DNA of 61,379 nucleotides from Rhodococcus marinonascens NBRC 14363 (GTDB lineage Bacteria > Actinomycetota > Actinomycetes > Mycobacteriales > Mycobacteriaceae): positions 1 to 61,379 of the forward strand of contig NZ_BCXB01000026.1 of the NCBI RefSeq assembly GCF_001894885.1. Direction: 5' to 3'. Positions 17,853-26,629 of this stretch are shown piece by piece; within the stretch, counting starts at the first letter, position 1, and every line of letters starts with the position of its first letter. The notes beneath the pieces are model-generated. The model had not been told where the DNA came from. It did not search any database and saw nothing but the letters and a program-made list of their open reading frames with translations. Made by a program: the position numbers and the translations under genes.

Positions 17853-18460
17853 TCACTTTGTGGCAGAGGTTGATTTGACGAATAAACTGGCCACCGTCGT
17901 AGCGCTACCGCCGATATCGAGAGTGGCGAAACGACTCGCGCCGGGCGGGGTAATGCCGAGATGGTCGATGATCATGTACTCGGTCATCGAGACGCAATCG
18001 TGCACCTCGACCTCGTCTACCTGCTCGATCCCGGCGAGCCCGGAGCGGCGCAGGGCGTCGGCGATGGTGTGGTGGACGTGCGGCAGCACGTACACGTCGT
18101 CGACGGACGCCCGTAGCTCTTGACCGAGCGGCAGCCCGGCGGTGCGGTGCCCCCGCCCGGTGATCGTGGCCATTGGTCGTGCGCGCAGCTCCGGTCGGCG
18201 CTCGAGCAGTCGTTCGGAGACCCGCACTACAGCACTCGCTCCGTCGGTCATCTGGCTGCAGTCCTGTCGACGCAGGCGCCCGGACACCGGCAGGTTGCCC
18301 GCGTGGATCACCTCGACCTCGTGGGGCCGAGCCCTGCGACCTCGAGGGCGCCGTCGATGGTCTCGGAGAACAGGGCGTCGAAGTCCAGTTCGGCACGGTG
18401 CCAGTTGACGGCGAAGTCGGACTGGTAGCCACCGACGACGTGGATCATCATCTGCGGCAT
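17853..18460 (-). pseudogene. Thiolase (acetyl-CoA acetyltransferase/SCP-x-like) remnant with internal deletion
   Basis: ATG 18460, after a GGAGGACC site, gives MPQMMIHVVGGYQSDFAVNW, the start of this thiolase group. After about 50 residues the frame breaks, and the next frame joins VIHAGNLP directly to DCSQMTDGASAVVRVSERLL and EVEVHDCVSMTEYMIIDHLG. In intact homologues about 170 residues, including the acyl-accepting Cys, lie between these parts. The gene has therefore lost its centre and its reading frame but keeps both ends. It was presumably in operon with the carotenoid oxygenase. Confidence 0.75.
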
Positions 18461-18575
18461 GGAGGTCCTCCAGGCTCAAAGTGACGAGTCGGTCGTGTGA
18501 CGACTGTCACCAGATATGCTACGCCCAGCAGACTCCACCGCTCGATTGCAAAGACCAGCGCCCGGATCGACTGGT

Positions 18576-19193
18576 TCAGCTGGCCGAGCGGGATATCAGT
18601 TCGGTGACGCCTCCGAGCCCGATGAAACGTTCGGACGCCGCCGTCATGTCGGCGATGAACCGTCGTTGTTCGTCCTTCGGCGCACCAATCAGGCGCTCAG
18701 CACCCGACCACTGGGCGTCGGACAGTGTGCTGGCGAGCCGGGAGGACTCGGCGCACGGGGTCGCGACCCCGGCCCGACGGAGACCCTCGATGAAGCGGAT
18801 GTACCGGTGAAGGATCCGGTCGTGCGCCGTCTCCAACTGCTCCCTGACCACCGGGTCGACGACCGCTCGGGCCTCGATCAACGTGAACAACCGCCCGACG
18901 CTGTAGACCGTCTCGATAACTGCGGCGGTCGCCGCGGCCAGAACGACGCGTGGGTCCGCGCCGGGCTGGACCGGGATGCGCTGCGCCTCCAAGAACATAT
19001 CGAATACAGCGGCGGAGACGGCATGGAAGGCGTCTTCCCTGGAGTCGAAAGACGCAGAGAACTCGTCCGCAGAAATGCCGGCGCAGTCGGCAATCACCGC
19101 CTCCGTGGTCCGTTCGTACCCAAGTTTGGCGAAACACCGACCCGCAGCTTCTACCAACGCACACCGATCTGGGTCGTTTCCGTATTCACGCAC
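18576..19193 (-). CDS. TetR-family transcriptional regulator
   Basis: 205 aa. GTG 19193 is chosen because GAGGAGG lies 8-9 nt upstream; the frame extends further but without a signal. The N-terminal helix-turn-helix is recognisable: LVEAAGRCFAKLGYERTTEA then VIADCAGISADEFSASF (about residues 12-55), with a ligand-binding helical domain behind it. It is encoded 115 bases upstream of the thiolase remnant on the same strand. Its target is unknown, but the thiolase/oxygenase operon or the divergent oxidoreductase remnant are the nearest candidates. Confidence 0.82.
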   Translation of the reverse strand: MREYGNDPDRCALVEAAGRCFAKLGYERTTEAVIADCAGISADEFSASFDSREDAFHAVSAAVFDMFLEAQRIPVQPGADPRVVLAAATAAVIETVYSVGRLFTLIEARAVVDPVVREQLETAHDRILHRYIRFIEGLRRAGVATPCAESSRLASTLSDAQWSGAERLIGAPKDEQRRFIADMTAASERFIGLGGVTELISRSAS

Positions 19194-19442
19194 CGCACAT
19201 GCCTCCTCGCGGCTGGGCCGGCGCCCGACGTCTCGGCCATCACATATTCTCGGTCCGCAGTTCATTAGTGTCAACCACGTACGACATTGCGCTTCTGGAA
19301 CCGCCTCGGCTCCCCTGCGCGTTCTGAGGTTCGACGCACGAGCACTCGTCCGCCGACCACCAACTCAGCTCCGGTCTGCGGACGCTTCGGCCTCCGGGGC
19401 AGCCCATCACCCGTCCTCGAATATGAAGGCAGACGGCGACAT

Positions 19443-19709
19443 GAGCAGGGAACTTCCCGGACACGCGTCCGTGGTCGTTGTCGGCGGCGTGATCGGCGCC
19501 AGCATCGCGTTCCACCTCGCCGAATTCGGTGTGTCCGACGTCGTTCTCCTGGAAAGGGACGTACTCGCCTGCGGGTCGACGTGCAAGGCCGCCGCCTACT
19601 CGGGCCACGGATTCATGATGGACCCGACGACCGGGGAGATCGTCCGCAACCTCTACCACGGCAAAACCCCGGCTACGACGCTCGGCACCCGCCGGTTCTT
19701 CGGAGGTGA
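19443..19709 (+). pseudogene. FAD-dependent oxidoreductase (DAO/dimethylglycine dehydrogenase-like) remnant with internal deletion
   Basis: The start has the Rossmann FAD motif SVVVVGGVIGASIAFHLAEF and the family segment VLLERDVLACGSTCKAA. It then jumps straight to YSGHGFMMDPTTGEIVRNLY and HGKTPAT, which belong to the extreme C-terminus of the same family. Some 300 residues are missing between AA and YSGHGF. The join coincides with an Ala-Ala stretch present in both parts, so a short-homology deletion is plausible. The remnant ends against the crotonase stop. Confidence 0.72.
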
Positions 19710-19711
19710 GG

Positions 19712-20512
19712 TCAGCGGCCCTGCCAGATCGGCGGCCGCTTCTCTGCGAACGCCGTCGGCCCTTCGAGTGCGTCCGCACTGGCGAAGATGGTCGCGATCG
19801 CTGCGGTATTCGCCTTCCACACTTCCCCGTCCCAGTCGGACTCACTCGCGGTGCGATGAATCATCGCCTTCGATTCGCGAACCGACAGCGGCGCGTTGAC
19901 CGCGATCTGCTCCGCGAGATCGAGCGCGACCTCGAGGACAGTGCCGGCTGGGGCGACGCGGTTGACCAGTCCCAATTCTCTAGCCTGCGCCGCCGTAATC
20001 GGTTCACCGGTCAGTGCGATTTCCAGCGCAATTTTTTTCGGAATCTGCTGCTGCAGTCGGATGACGCCACCGGCGGCGGCGAACAGTCCACGCTTGACCT
20101 CGGGAAGCCCCAGTTTGGCTTGCTCGTCCACGACCGCAAGGTCGCTGGCGAGGACGAGTTCGGTACCGCCGCCGAGCGCGAAGCCGTTGACCGCGGCGAT
20201 GGTCGGCTTGCTGACCCAGTGCTGCGCGTACCCGGCGAAGCCCCACTCGGGGTGCCCGTCCGCCGCCGTGTTCTCACCCGACGCGAGAGCCTTCAAGTCC
20301 GCTCCCGCGCAGAACGCGCGGCCCGAACCGGTGATCACCACAACTCGCACCTCGGGGTCAGCGTCGGCCTGCTCAAGAAGAGTTCCGACGGCCGTCGACA
20401 ACGCACCGTTCACCGCATTGAGCGCGGCAGGGCGGTTGAGTGTGATGATGCCGACTCCCCCCCGGCGTTCCCACAGTGCGGCCGACTGCGTGGTCTCGTT
20501 CTGCTCAGGCAC
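19712..20512 (-). CDS. Enoyl-CoA hydratase/isomerase (crotonase family)
   Basis: 266 aa. The fold is clear: GVGIITLNRPAALNAVNGAL at the start, the oxyanion-hole motif SGRAFCAGADLKALASG, AAVNGFALGGGTELVLASDL and KLGLPEVKRGLFAAAGG, where both catalytic-position glutamates (GGGTE, LPEV) are present. It would hydrate 2-enoyl-CoA in beta-oxidation or a related CoA pathway. It is encoded downstream of gabD2 on the same strand, with a strong terminator hairpin between them, so it probably has its own promoter. Confidence 0.92.
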   Translation of the reverse strand: MPEQNETTQSAALWERRGGVGIITLNRPAALNAVNGALSTAVGTLLEQADADPEVRVVVITGSGRAFCAGADLKALASGENTAADGHPEWGFAGYAQHWVSKPTIAAVNGFALGGGTELVLASDLAVVDEQAKLGLPEVKRGLFAAAGGVIRLQQQIPKKIALEIALTGEPITAAQARELGLVNRVAPAGTVLEVALDLAEQIAVNAPLSVRESKAMIHRTASESDWDGEVWKANTAAIATIFASADALEGPTAFAEKRPPIWQGR

Positions 20513-20565
20513 GTCTCAATCCTCCGGTTCGGCAAACTTGACGCTGGCAATCCGCGGTCCTTGCG

Positions 20566-20601
20566 TGCGCGTCGCACCCCTCCGCAGGGGTGCGACGCGC
20601 A
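20566..20601 (-). terminator. Hairpin terminator after gabD2
   Basis: A perfect 16-bp stem (TGCGCGTCGCACCCCT at 20566-20581 paired with 20586-20601) and a 4-base loop lie 36 bases past the gabD2 stop. No T-run follows, which is usual for actinobacterial hairpin terminators. Confidence 0.8.
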
Positions 20602-20636
20602 TAAACGAGGTGCGGATCGGGATCGCTAACCAGAAA

Positions 20637-22190
20637 TCAGCGACCCGGGATCCATTGCAGCGCCTTCACGAAGGGCGGCATGATCTTGGCCCACGCCTTC
20701 GGCGGCAGCCCTCGCGGCCCACCGAGGTTGAGGATGCGGGTGGTCGCGATGGTTTGCGGTTCGGTGTACTTGAGGAGCCCGTCCTCGCCGTGGCGGCGCC
20801 CGACTCCGGACACCCCCATGCCGCCCATCGGAGCGCCGGTGCTACCCCAGGCCGGGGCGTATCCCTCGTCGACGTTCACGGTTCCGGCGTGGATCCGCGC
20901 GGCGATGGCCTCGCCCTCAGCCTTGGTTCCCGCCCACACGCTGGCGTTGAGGCCGTACTCGGTGTCGTTCGCCCGCTCGACCGCCTCGTCCACGTTCGCG
21001 ACCGGGTAGATCGACACCAGCGGTCCGAACGTCTCGTCGCGGTAGCATTCGGCGCTCTCGGGAACGTCGGTCAACACGGTCGGCTCGTAGAACAGCGGGC
21101 CGAGGTCGGGGCGGGCCTTGCCGCCGGCGATCACGGTCGCACCCTTCACAACGGCATCGTCGACGTGACTGGACACGGCTTTGACCTGAGCCTCCGACAC
21201 CAGGCTCCCCATTTCGATTCCGAATTCGTAGCCGGCACGCAGCGTCATGTTGCGGACGCGTTCGCCGAACATCCGGGTGAACTCGGGGGCGATGGACTCC
21301 TCGACGTAGATCCGCTCGATCGAGATGCACAGCTGCCCGGAGTTCGAGTAGCAGGCACGCACGGCCGCGTCGGTGACCTCCCGGAGATTCGCGCCCGCCG
21401 TGACGATCATCGGGTTTTTACCTCCGAGTTCCGCGGAGAACCCGATGAGCCGGCGGCCGGCCTGCTCGGCGAGGAGTTGGCCCGTCGCCGACGACCCGGT
21501 GAACATCAGGTAGTCGGTGTTTTCGACGAGAGCCGTTCCGACCACGGAGCCGGGGCCGGGAACCACGGCGAACAAGTCGCGGGGCAGTCCGGCCTGGTAC
21601 ATCAGGTCGACGCAGGCGAGGGCGCAGTAGGGGGTCTGACTGTCTGGCTTGAGGACCGCAGCGTTGCCCGCGAGGAGCGCGGCGATGGCATCCGACACGG
21701 CGAGGGTCATGGGGTAATTCCAGGGAGCGATGACACCCACGACCCCCTTCGGATGGTGCCGCACCACAGTCTTGGTGAGGCCCGGGAGCATGCCCGAAAC
21801 GCGCCGCGGGCGCAGCAGTTTAGGGGCGACGCGCGCATAATGGCGGGCGGTGAGCGAGATGTCGAGGACCTCTTCCAGCGCAGCGGCGCGAGACTTGCCG
21901 GTCTCGGCCTGCGCCATGTCCAGCAGGGTGTCTCGGTTCTCGAGTACCAAGTTGCGGTAGCGATGGAAGATGGCTGAACGTTCCGTGGCCGGCCGCTTGG
22001 CCCATTCCCTCTGCGCCACCCGGGCGCGCGCGATCGCGTCCTTGGCGTCCTGGGCGGTACCGACCGGGACAGTGGCAAGTTCCTTACCCGTGAACGCCTC
22101 CACGACGGAACGCGTCGGGCGATCCGCCGCATCTGGGATGGCAATGAGGTCGGCGAGCCGCGCGAACGTAGCGGCGGTCGGAACAGGCAT
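20637..22190 (-). CDS. gabD2: Succinate-semialdehyde dehydrogenase, GabD2-like
   Basis: 517 aa, the length of mycobacterial GabD2. Aldehyde dehydrogenase motifs: APWNYPMTLAVSDAIAALLAGNAAV, FTGSSATGQLLAEQAG, the general-base Glu in ELGGKNPMIV, and the nucleophile Cys in SNSGQLCISIERIYV. The C-terminus has the GabD2-type MGGMGVSGVGRRHGEDGLL. It oxidises succinate semialdehyde to succinate with NADP+. A related long-chain aldehyde substrate cannot be excluded. Monocistronic, with a hairpin terminator downstream. Confidence 0.88.
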   Translation of the reverse strand: MPVPTAATFARLADLIAIPDAADRPTRSVVEAFTGKELATVPVGTAQDAKDAIARARVAQREWAKRPATERSAIFHRYRNLVLENRDTLLDMAQAETGKSRAAALEEVLDISLTARHYARVAPKLLRPRRVSGMLPGLTKTVVRHHPKGVVGVIAPWNYPMTLAVSDAIAALLAGNAAVLKPDSQTPYCALACVDLMYQAGLPRDLFAVVPGPGSVVGTALVENTDYLMFTGSSATGQLLAEQAGRRLIGFSAELGGKNPMIVTAGANLREVTDAAVRACYSNSGQLCISIERIYVEESIAPEFTRMFGERVRNMTLRAGYEFGIEMGSLVSEAQVKAVSSHVDDAVVKGATVIAGGKARPDLGPLFYEPTVLTDVPESAECYRDETFGPLVSIYPVANVDEAVERANDTEYGLNASVWAGTKAEGEAIAARIHAGTVNVDEGYAPAWGSTGAPMGGMGVSGVGRRHGEDGLLKYTEPQTIATTRILNLGGPRGLPPKAWAKIMPPFVKALQWIPGR

Positions 22191-22341
22191 TTTGTACCTC
22201 TACTGGATAGTAGTTTTTTTCGGTTACACGTAATCTACCCGCTCGGTGTGCCATGTCACAGGGTGGATCGGTGACGGGCACCGCGCCAGCCGCTTGCGCT
22301 TTCGCCCGGGCGGGAACCTCCCGCCGTGTGATGATGTCCCC

Positions 22342-22770
22342 ATGGCTAAGAGCATGTCGAATGCAGAGTGGCGGGGGTTCGTTTCCGAGGGCACTCGCAC
22401 CGGCAAGTTGTCGACCGTACGCGCCGACGGCAGCCCACACGTGGCACCGGTCTGGTTCGTTCTGGACGGAGACCATCTCGTCTTCACTACGGGAAAAACG
22501 TCGGTGAAAGGCCGCAACCTGATCCGCGACACACGGGCCGCGCTGTGCGTCGACGACGAGCGGCCACCCTTCGCGTACGCGATCATTCAGGGACAGGCCG
22601 AGGTCTCGGAGGATCCTGCTGAACTGCGGCGGTGGGCCACCCGTATCGGCGGCCGATACATGGGAGAAGAGCGTGCGGAGGAGTTCGGTGAGCGCAACGG
22701 CGTGGCCGGCGAATTCCTGGTACGTCTGCAGATCGAGAAAGTGATCGCGCACAGCGCTCTCGCTGACTGA
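22342..22770 (+). CDS. PPOX-class (probably F420-dependent) enzyme
   Basis: 142 aa from ATG 22342. The split-barrel flavin-binding pattern is visible: GTRTGKLSTVRADGSPHVAP, VWFVLDGDHLVFTTGKTSVK, GRNLIRDTRAALCVDDERPP and a C-terminal FLVRLQIEKVIA. Such proteins in actinobacteria bind F420 or FMN and reduce or oxidise small substrates. No strong ribosome site is seen, so it may be leaderless. Substrate unknown. The gene points the same way as the next one, 53 bases apart. Confidence 0.85.
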   Translation: MAKSMSNAEWRGFVSEGTRTGKLSTVRADGSPHVAPVWFVLDGDHLVFTTGKTSVKGRNLIRDTRAALCVDDERPPFAYAIIQGQAEVSEDPAELRRWATRIGGRYMGEERAEEFGERNGVAGEFLVRLQIEKVIAHSALAD

Positions 22771-22823
22771 TTGTGAAGTCGGCATCTACCGGACAAGGAG
22801 AACACCCGACGAGAGGGGTCGTC

Positions 22824-23132
22824 ATGAAAATTCGGGAAGTTGCTGACCAACTGCGGATGAACAGCACTGATGCCCGCATCTACGGCGAACCCTACGAAAC
22901 TGTCGATGGAGTCACGATCATCACCGTCACCAGGATTCGCGGCGCCCTCGGCTTCACCGCCACACCGCTCGGGGTATTCGTCATTCACGACGGCGCAGCC
23001 AAGTGGGAACCTGCGTTCGACGCCACCCGAATGGCGCTCTTCGGCGAGTTCATCGGACTGGCCGCGGTGGTGATCACAACGCTTGCTGTGCTCCGTCGTC
23101 CGCCGTGGCCCGATCTGTCGCGTCCTGGGTAA
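22824..23132 (+). CDS. Small GerW/YtfJ-like protein with C-terminal membrane anchor
   Basis: 102 aa from ATG 22824, with GAGAGGGG 7 nt upstream. The pattern REVADQLR...RIYGEPYETVDGVTIITV followed by GFTATPLGVFVIHDGAAKW resembles the GerW (YtfJ) family, but the glycine-rich loop between the two halves is very short (IRGALG). One membrane helix near the end (FIGLAAVVITTLAVL) would anchor it. GerW proteins of sporulating bacteria act in spores; the actinobacterial role is unknown. Confidence 0.55.
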   Translation: MKIREVADQLRMNSTDARIYGEPYETVDGVTIITVTRIRGALGFTATPLGVFVIHDGAAKWEPAFDATRMALFGEFIGLAAVVITTLAVLRRPPWPDLSRPG

Positions 23133-23173
23133 CCGAACTCGTCGCTCATAGGACCGACGAGTGTCGGCACGTT

Positions 23174-23839
23174 CTATTCGTCCGACTGGTGGCCCCCGAC
23201 AGGGGTCCATCGTGCTCGGCGAATCCTCGTGATGTCCTGATGCCTGCCCGTAGGCATAATTCCGGGGAGCACGAACTCCCACATGTCGTCGACTCGTTCC
23301 CCGAGGTCCGTGCGCCTCGTCAACACCTGCGAGACGGTATTGAGACCGGTGAACGCACCGATGACGAAGCGGGCGAACCTCGCGGGGTCGATGTCGCGGC
23401 GGAGGTCACCCTCCGCAACAGCCTTGGTGGCGAGCAACTCGCAACTGTCTATCCAGTCGAGATAGGGGTCAGCGGGCCCGTTCTCGTCGGCGCTGAGTTC
23501 GAGGGTGATCCGGATGCCGGCACGCACAACGGGATCATGAACGATCTGCCGGACCATCTCATGGCAGAGCATCACGATCTGCTCGATGGCCGGGGCCCGC
23601 TCGCGGCCGATCGCCTCGACGGACGCAATGGAGATGCGGTGTTGTTCACCGATTATGAAGCGCGCCAAATCCTCTTTCGAGCGGAAGTGGAAGTACAACG
23701 CACCCTTCGTAATTCCGGCGATCTCGACGATGTTGCCGAGCCTGGCTCCTTCGAACCCCGACTTCTCGAACATCGCCGCTGCCCCACGGACGATCTGCCG
23801 TCTGGTAGCCGCAGCACGCGCCTGCTGAACCACGCTCAC
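23174..23839 (-). CDS. TetR-family regulator, gamma-butyrolactone receptor (ScbR/ArpA)-like
   Basis: 221 aa from GTG 23839; GTG 23833 and 23854 are alternatives, and AGGGAAAGG lies just upstream. The N-terminus VQQARAAATRRQIVRGAAAM then GFEGARLGNIVEIAGITKGA, LYFHFRSKEDLARFIIGEQ is the conserved helix-turn-helix of the butyrolactone-receptor group, and the later VHDPVVRAGIRITLELSADE segment also matches that group. Receptors of this type release DNA when they bind gamma-butyrolactone signals. No signal synthase (AfsA-like) gene is in the window, so it may be an orphan receptor. Confidence 0.8.
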   Translation of the reverse strand: MSVVQQARAAATRRQIVRGAAAMFEKSGFEGARLGNIVEIAGITKGALYFHFRSKEDLARFIIGEQHRISIASVEAIGRERAPAIEQIVMLCHEMVRQIVHDPVVRAGIRITLELSADENGPADPYLDWIDSCELLATKAVAEGDLRRDIDPARFARFVIGAFTGLNTVSQVLTRRTDLGERVDDMWEFVLPGIMPTGRHQDITRIRRARWTPVGGHQSDE

Positions 23840-24074
23840 ACCTTTCCCTCGCACGAGGAACGAAAACGACTGCGAACGTGCACGACGTGCCCATCGCCCG
23901 GACGACGGTACCAGCCGGTAACTAGTAGCCGCTTCGGTGCAGCGTAGTGCACTCGGCGACCTCGTCCCGGGCGTGCTGCTACCCCCTACTTGTCGGTGGC
24001 GCCGGCGTGCGTGAGGTGGTCGTCGACGTCGCGCACCGACGTCGTACCGGCCGGCGAAGCTACAAACGACAAGC

Positions 24075-25370
24075 TCAGCCGAACAGCTGGTATACGAACA
24101 GGCCAGAAACGCTGAGTATCGAGCAGAACCCGACTACACCGAGAACATTTTGCCACCACCGGTTGCGGAGGGTTCCCATCAACGTCGCCCTGTTGCTCAT
24201 CACCAGCAACAGGAGGCCGAGGAACGGGGCGACCAGCACAGTCAGCGCTTGAGCTCCGATGATGAGCTGGATCGGGTTCGTCTGTACTACGAGCGTGATG
24301 GCCAAGCCGACAGCGAGGATCACGGCGCTGGCCCGTTTGGCCGTGGCGCTGCTCGATGTCGGCCCCTTCCCTAGCGCGTCGGAAAGCATGATGCCACCAC
24401 CGGTCGCGTTGGCAACCATCGAGGAGAACGCCGCGCCAGAGAGACCGACGGCAAAGATCGTCGATCCGATAGGTCCGGCGAGGGGTTCGAAGATTTTGGC
24501 AAGGCTGGCAAAGCTTGATACTTCGACGCCGTCGCGGCCGAGGACAGCTGCAGAGACGATCATCACGAGCGATGCCATGATGCTCGGCGCGAGGATGCCC
24601 GGAATGGTACCGACGATGGTTGCCTCGCGATACTCGGCTTCGGTGCGGTTGCGTTCGTGGGTTGTGTAGGAGGCAAAGAATGCTGCATTGAGGGAGAAGT
24701 TAGTGCCGACGATGGCGACGACGAGCAGCTGTCCACCCGGAGGAATGCTGGGAACCATACTGCCCAGCGCCTCGTACCAGTCCGGCTTGGCGATGATGGC
24801 ACTGATGATGAAGGTGGCCGCCATGACAGCAACGGCCACCACCAGGACGCGCTCAACCACGCGGTAGACATTGCGGAACAACAAGATCAGTCCGACCGCG
24901 GTCGTACACACCACGCTCCACACTATCGGTGAGCCACCAAAAACCAACGACAGCCCCAGACCGGAACCCACCGCGTTGCCGACCGAGAAGCACAGGGCGA
25001 TCGAAAAGACGCCGATGCCCGCAGCAACTCCGACGCCGCGGCCGAGCACGTCTTTTACCGAGCTGATGATCGACGCGGGTGTGCGAATACCCAGCCGGAC
25101 ACTCATGTCCGCGTAGGCGAGCGAGAAGATCGCCGAGGCCGCGAGTACCCAGATCAGCGCGTAGCCGTACTGACTGCCTGCCTGAATGGAGCTGGCGAGG
25201 GCGCCGGGCCCGAACTGCCAGGCTCCGATTACGAACGCCGGCCCGGCCATCGCCAGTGTGTGAACCCACTTCCGCTGCGACCTGGGCCGACGATCGTGCG
25301 GCTCAGGATCGCCGGCGATCACTACATCGTCCTCGAGCGAAATGGTTGACGCAAGAGATTCTTGTCTCAT
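24075..25370 (-). CDS. Nramp-related transporter lacking the canonical metal-binding motifs
   Basis: 431 aa with about 11 membrane helices after a 30-residue hydrophilic N-terminus. The overall order matches Nramp, including AWQFGPGALASSIQAGSQYG in helix 1 and AIVGTNFSLNAAFFASYTTH in helix 6. Canonical Nramps have DPGN in helix 1 and a Met-Pro-His in helix 6 to hold Mn/Fe. Here the aspartate is absent (QFGPG) and the Met/His are replaced (NFSLN), so a divalent transition metal is an unlikely substrate. It is next to a DHDPS-family aldolase on the same strand, which suggests an organic solute, but this is inference. Confidence 0.78.
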   Translation of the reverse strand: MRQESLASTISLEDDVVIAGDPEPHDRRPRSQRKWVHTLAMAGPAFVIGAWQFGPGALASSIQAGSQYGYALIWVLAASAIFSLAYADMSVRLGIRTPASIISSVKDVLGRGVGVAAGIGVFSIALCFSVGNAVGSGLGLSLVFGGSPIVWSVVCTTAVGLILLFRNVYRVVERVLVVAVAVMAATFIISAIIAKPDWYEALGSMVPSIPPGGQLLVVAIVGTNFSLNAAFFASYTTHERNRTEAEYREATIVGTIPGILAPSIMASLVMIVSAAVLGRDGVEVSSFASLAKIFEPLAGPIGSTIFAVGLSGAAFSSMVANATGGGIMLSDALGKGPTSSSATAKRASAVILAVGLAITLVVQTNPIQLIIGAQALTVLVAPFLGLLLLVMSNRATLMGTLRNRWWQNVLGVVGFCSILSVSGLFVYQLFG

Positions 25371-25655
25371 CGATGAGCACTCTTTCTATTGTCCGAACCT
25401 CAGTCGTGATGCGCAGACGAGGGAACTGGACGAGCGGGTCATTCGCCGCTGACGGTGTGAACTGCCGAAAGGCAACCGCGAGTCGGGGGCAGGTGCGGTG
25501 CCGGGCTTTGCGAAGGGGTTGTCGTGGGCCCGCTAAACGCGGGCCCACGACAACCCCTGTACTAGTAGCTAGCTGCGCGCGCAGCGACAGCGCTTACATC
25601 GGGAGTTGTTCAGCTTCCGTCGCCGGAAACTACAACTAGGTCGTAGGTCTTCTGG
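25371..25655. other. Intergenic region between the aldolase and the Nramp-related gene
   Basis: 285 bases holding a very strong hairpin at 25515-25557 and no gene. Both flanking genes read on the minus strand. Confidence 0.6.
25515..25557 (-). terminator. Perfect 19-bp hairpin
   Basis: GGGGTTGTCGTGGGCCCGC at 25515-25533 pairs perfectly with 25539-25557 around the loop TAAAC. It lies about 100 bases past the aldolase stop and 145 bases before the transporter start, with no T-run. It probably ends the aldolase transcript, either fully or partly, so that less transporter is made. Confidence 0.85.
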
Positions 25656-26624
25656 TTACGCGTAAGCGGCCACCGACTCCAGGCCCGCCGACGCGAGGGC
25701 GTTGGCGATCTCGGCGTCTGCTCCCGCAGCCAGCGGCAGAAGCGGCGAGCGAACGGTGGCGTGTTCGAGGATGCCCCGGGCAACGAGGCCTTCCTTCAGC
25801 GCCACGGTGCCCTCCATGTGCGAGCCACGGTGGTAGACGTTGCGGGTCACCGGCAGCAGGCGGTCATGGATGGCGCGGGCGGCCGCGTAATCCTTGGCCT
25901 TTCCGGCGGCGATGAGCTCGACGAGCGGCTCGGGTGCGAGTCCTCCGTATCCGACGAGGGCGCCATCGACATCGAACATCGTGTGGAGCAGGTACTCGTC
26001 GTGGCAGGTGAGGATCTGAAGGTCGGGGTTCTCCGCGCGGAGAACGGGGATTTCTGTGTCCCATCGCCGCATATTCCGCACGCCGTTCTTGGTGGCGAAT
26101 ACGCCCGGCTGCGCGGCGATCTCGAGTTGGGTATCGAGGTCGTAGGTGGCCTTGGTGACGTCGGGGTACTGGAACAGGATCAGCGGCAGCCCGGATTCCT
26201 CGTGGATGTGCCGGTAACGATCCTGCGGGGCGCCCTTCTGGAAGCCGAATCGCAGCCAACCGTGGGACGGGTAGACGAGCCCGGCCGCTGCTCCGGCGGC
26301 CACTGCCCGCTTGGCTTCGTCCGCTGCAACCGCGGTTCCTTCGCCGGTGATGCCCGCGATTATCGGGAGCCGGTCGCCGACAGCATCACGGAACGCCGTG
26401 ATGACGTCTGCTTGCTCGTCCTGGGTGAGGAAAGTGCCCTCACCTGCATGGCCGAGGACGACGAGGCCCTTGACTCCATCCACCTGGGCCAGCCAAGACC
26501 CGAGACGATTGATCGCTTCGAAGTCGAGGGATTCGTCCCGATTGAATGGGGTGATAGGGGCCGGGACAAGTCCTCGGAGGTCGAGTGAGGTCACAATCTT
26601 CTCGCTTATGGGTAGGTGCTGCAT
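25656..26624 (-). CDS. Dihydrodipicolinate synthase-family (DapA/NanA) class I aldolase or lyase
   Basis: 322 aa from ATG 26624, or 312 aa from GTG 26594, which starts at VTSLDLRGLVPAPITPF, the usual family N-terminus. Active-site Lys is in VFATKNGVRN and the catalytic Tyr in LILFQYPDVTK. The usual GTTGE loop is replaced by GHAGEGTFLT, so this is not lysine-biosynthetic DapA but a relative acting on another 2-oxo acid. The double palindrome at 26630-26653 lies right before the ATG, and a LacI regulator is divergent. The next gene downstream is the Nramp-related transporter. Together they look like an inducible uptake-and-cleavage pathway. Confidence 0.85.
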   Translation of the reverse strand: MQHLPISEKIVTSLDLRGLVPAPITPFNRDESLDFEAINRLGSWLAQVDGVKGLVVLGHAGEGTFLTQDEQADVITAFRDAVGDRLPIIAGITGEGTAVAADEAKRAVAAGAAAGLVYPSHGWLRFGFQKGAPQDRYRHIHEESGLPLILFQYPDVTKATYDLDTQLEIAAQPGVFATKNGVRNMRRWDTEIPVLRAENPDLQILTCHDEYLLHTMFDVDGALVGYGGLAPEPLVELIAAGKAKDYAAARAIHDRLLPVTRNVYHRGSHMEGTVALKEGLVARGILEHATVRSPLLPLAAGADAEIANALASAGLESVAAYA

Positions 26625-26629
26625 GGGAT

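Noticed and set aside
16398-17873. A 491-residue plus-strand frame opposite the carotenoid oxygenase
   Set aside because: Mirror frame of a gene with four correctly placed iron ligands; no motifs of its own.
19896-21977. A 693-residue open frame on the plus strand opposite gabD2
   Set aside because: It is antisense to a clear aldehyde dehydrogenase gene, has biased Arg/Gly/Val-rich composition and no domain. High GC makes such mirror frames common.
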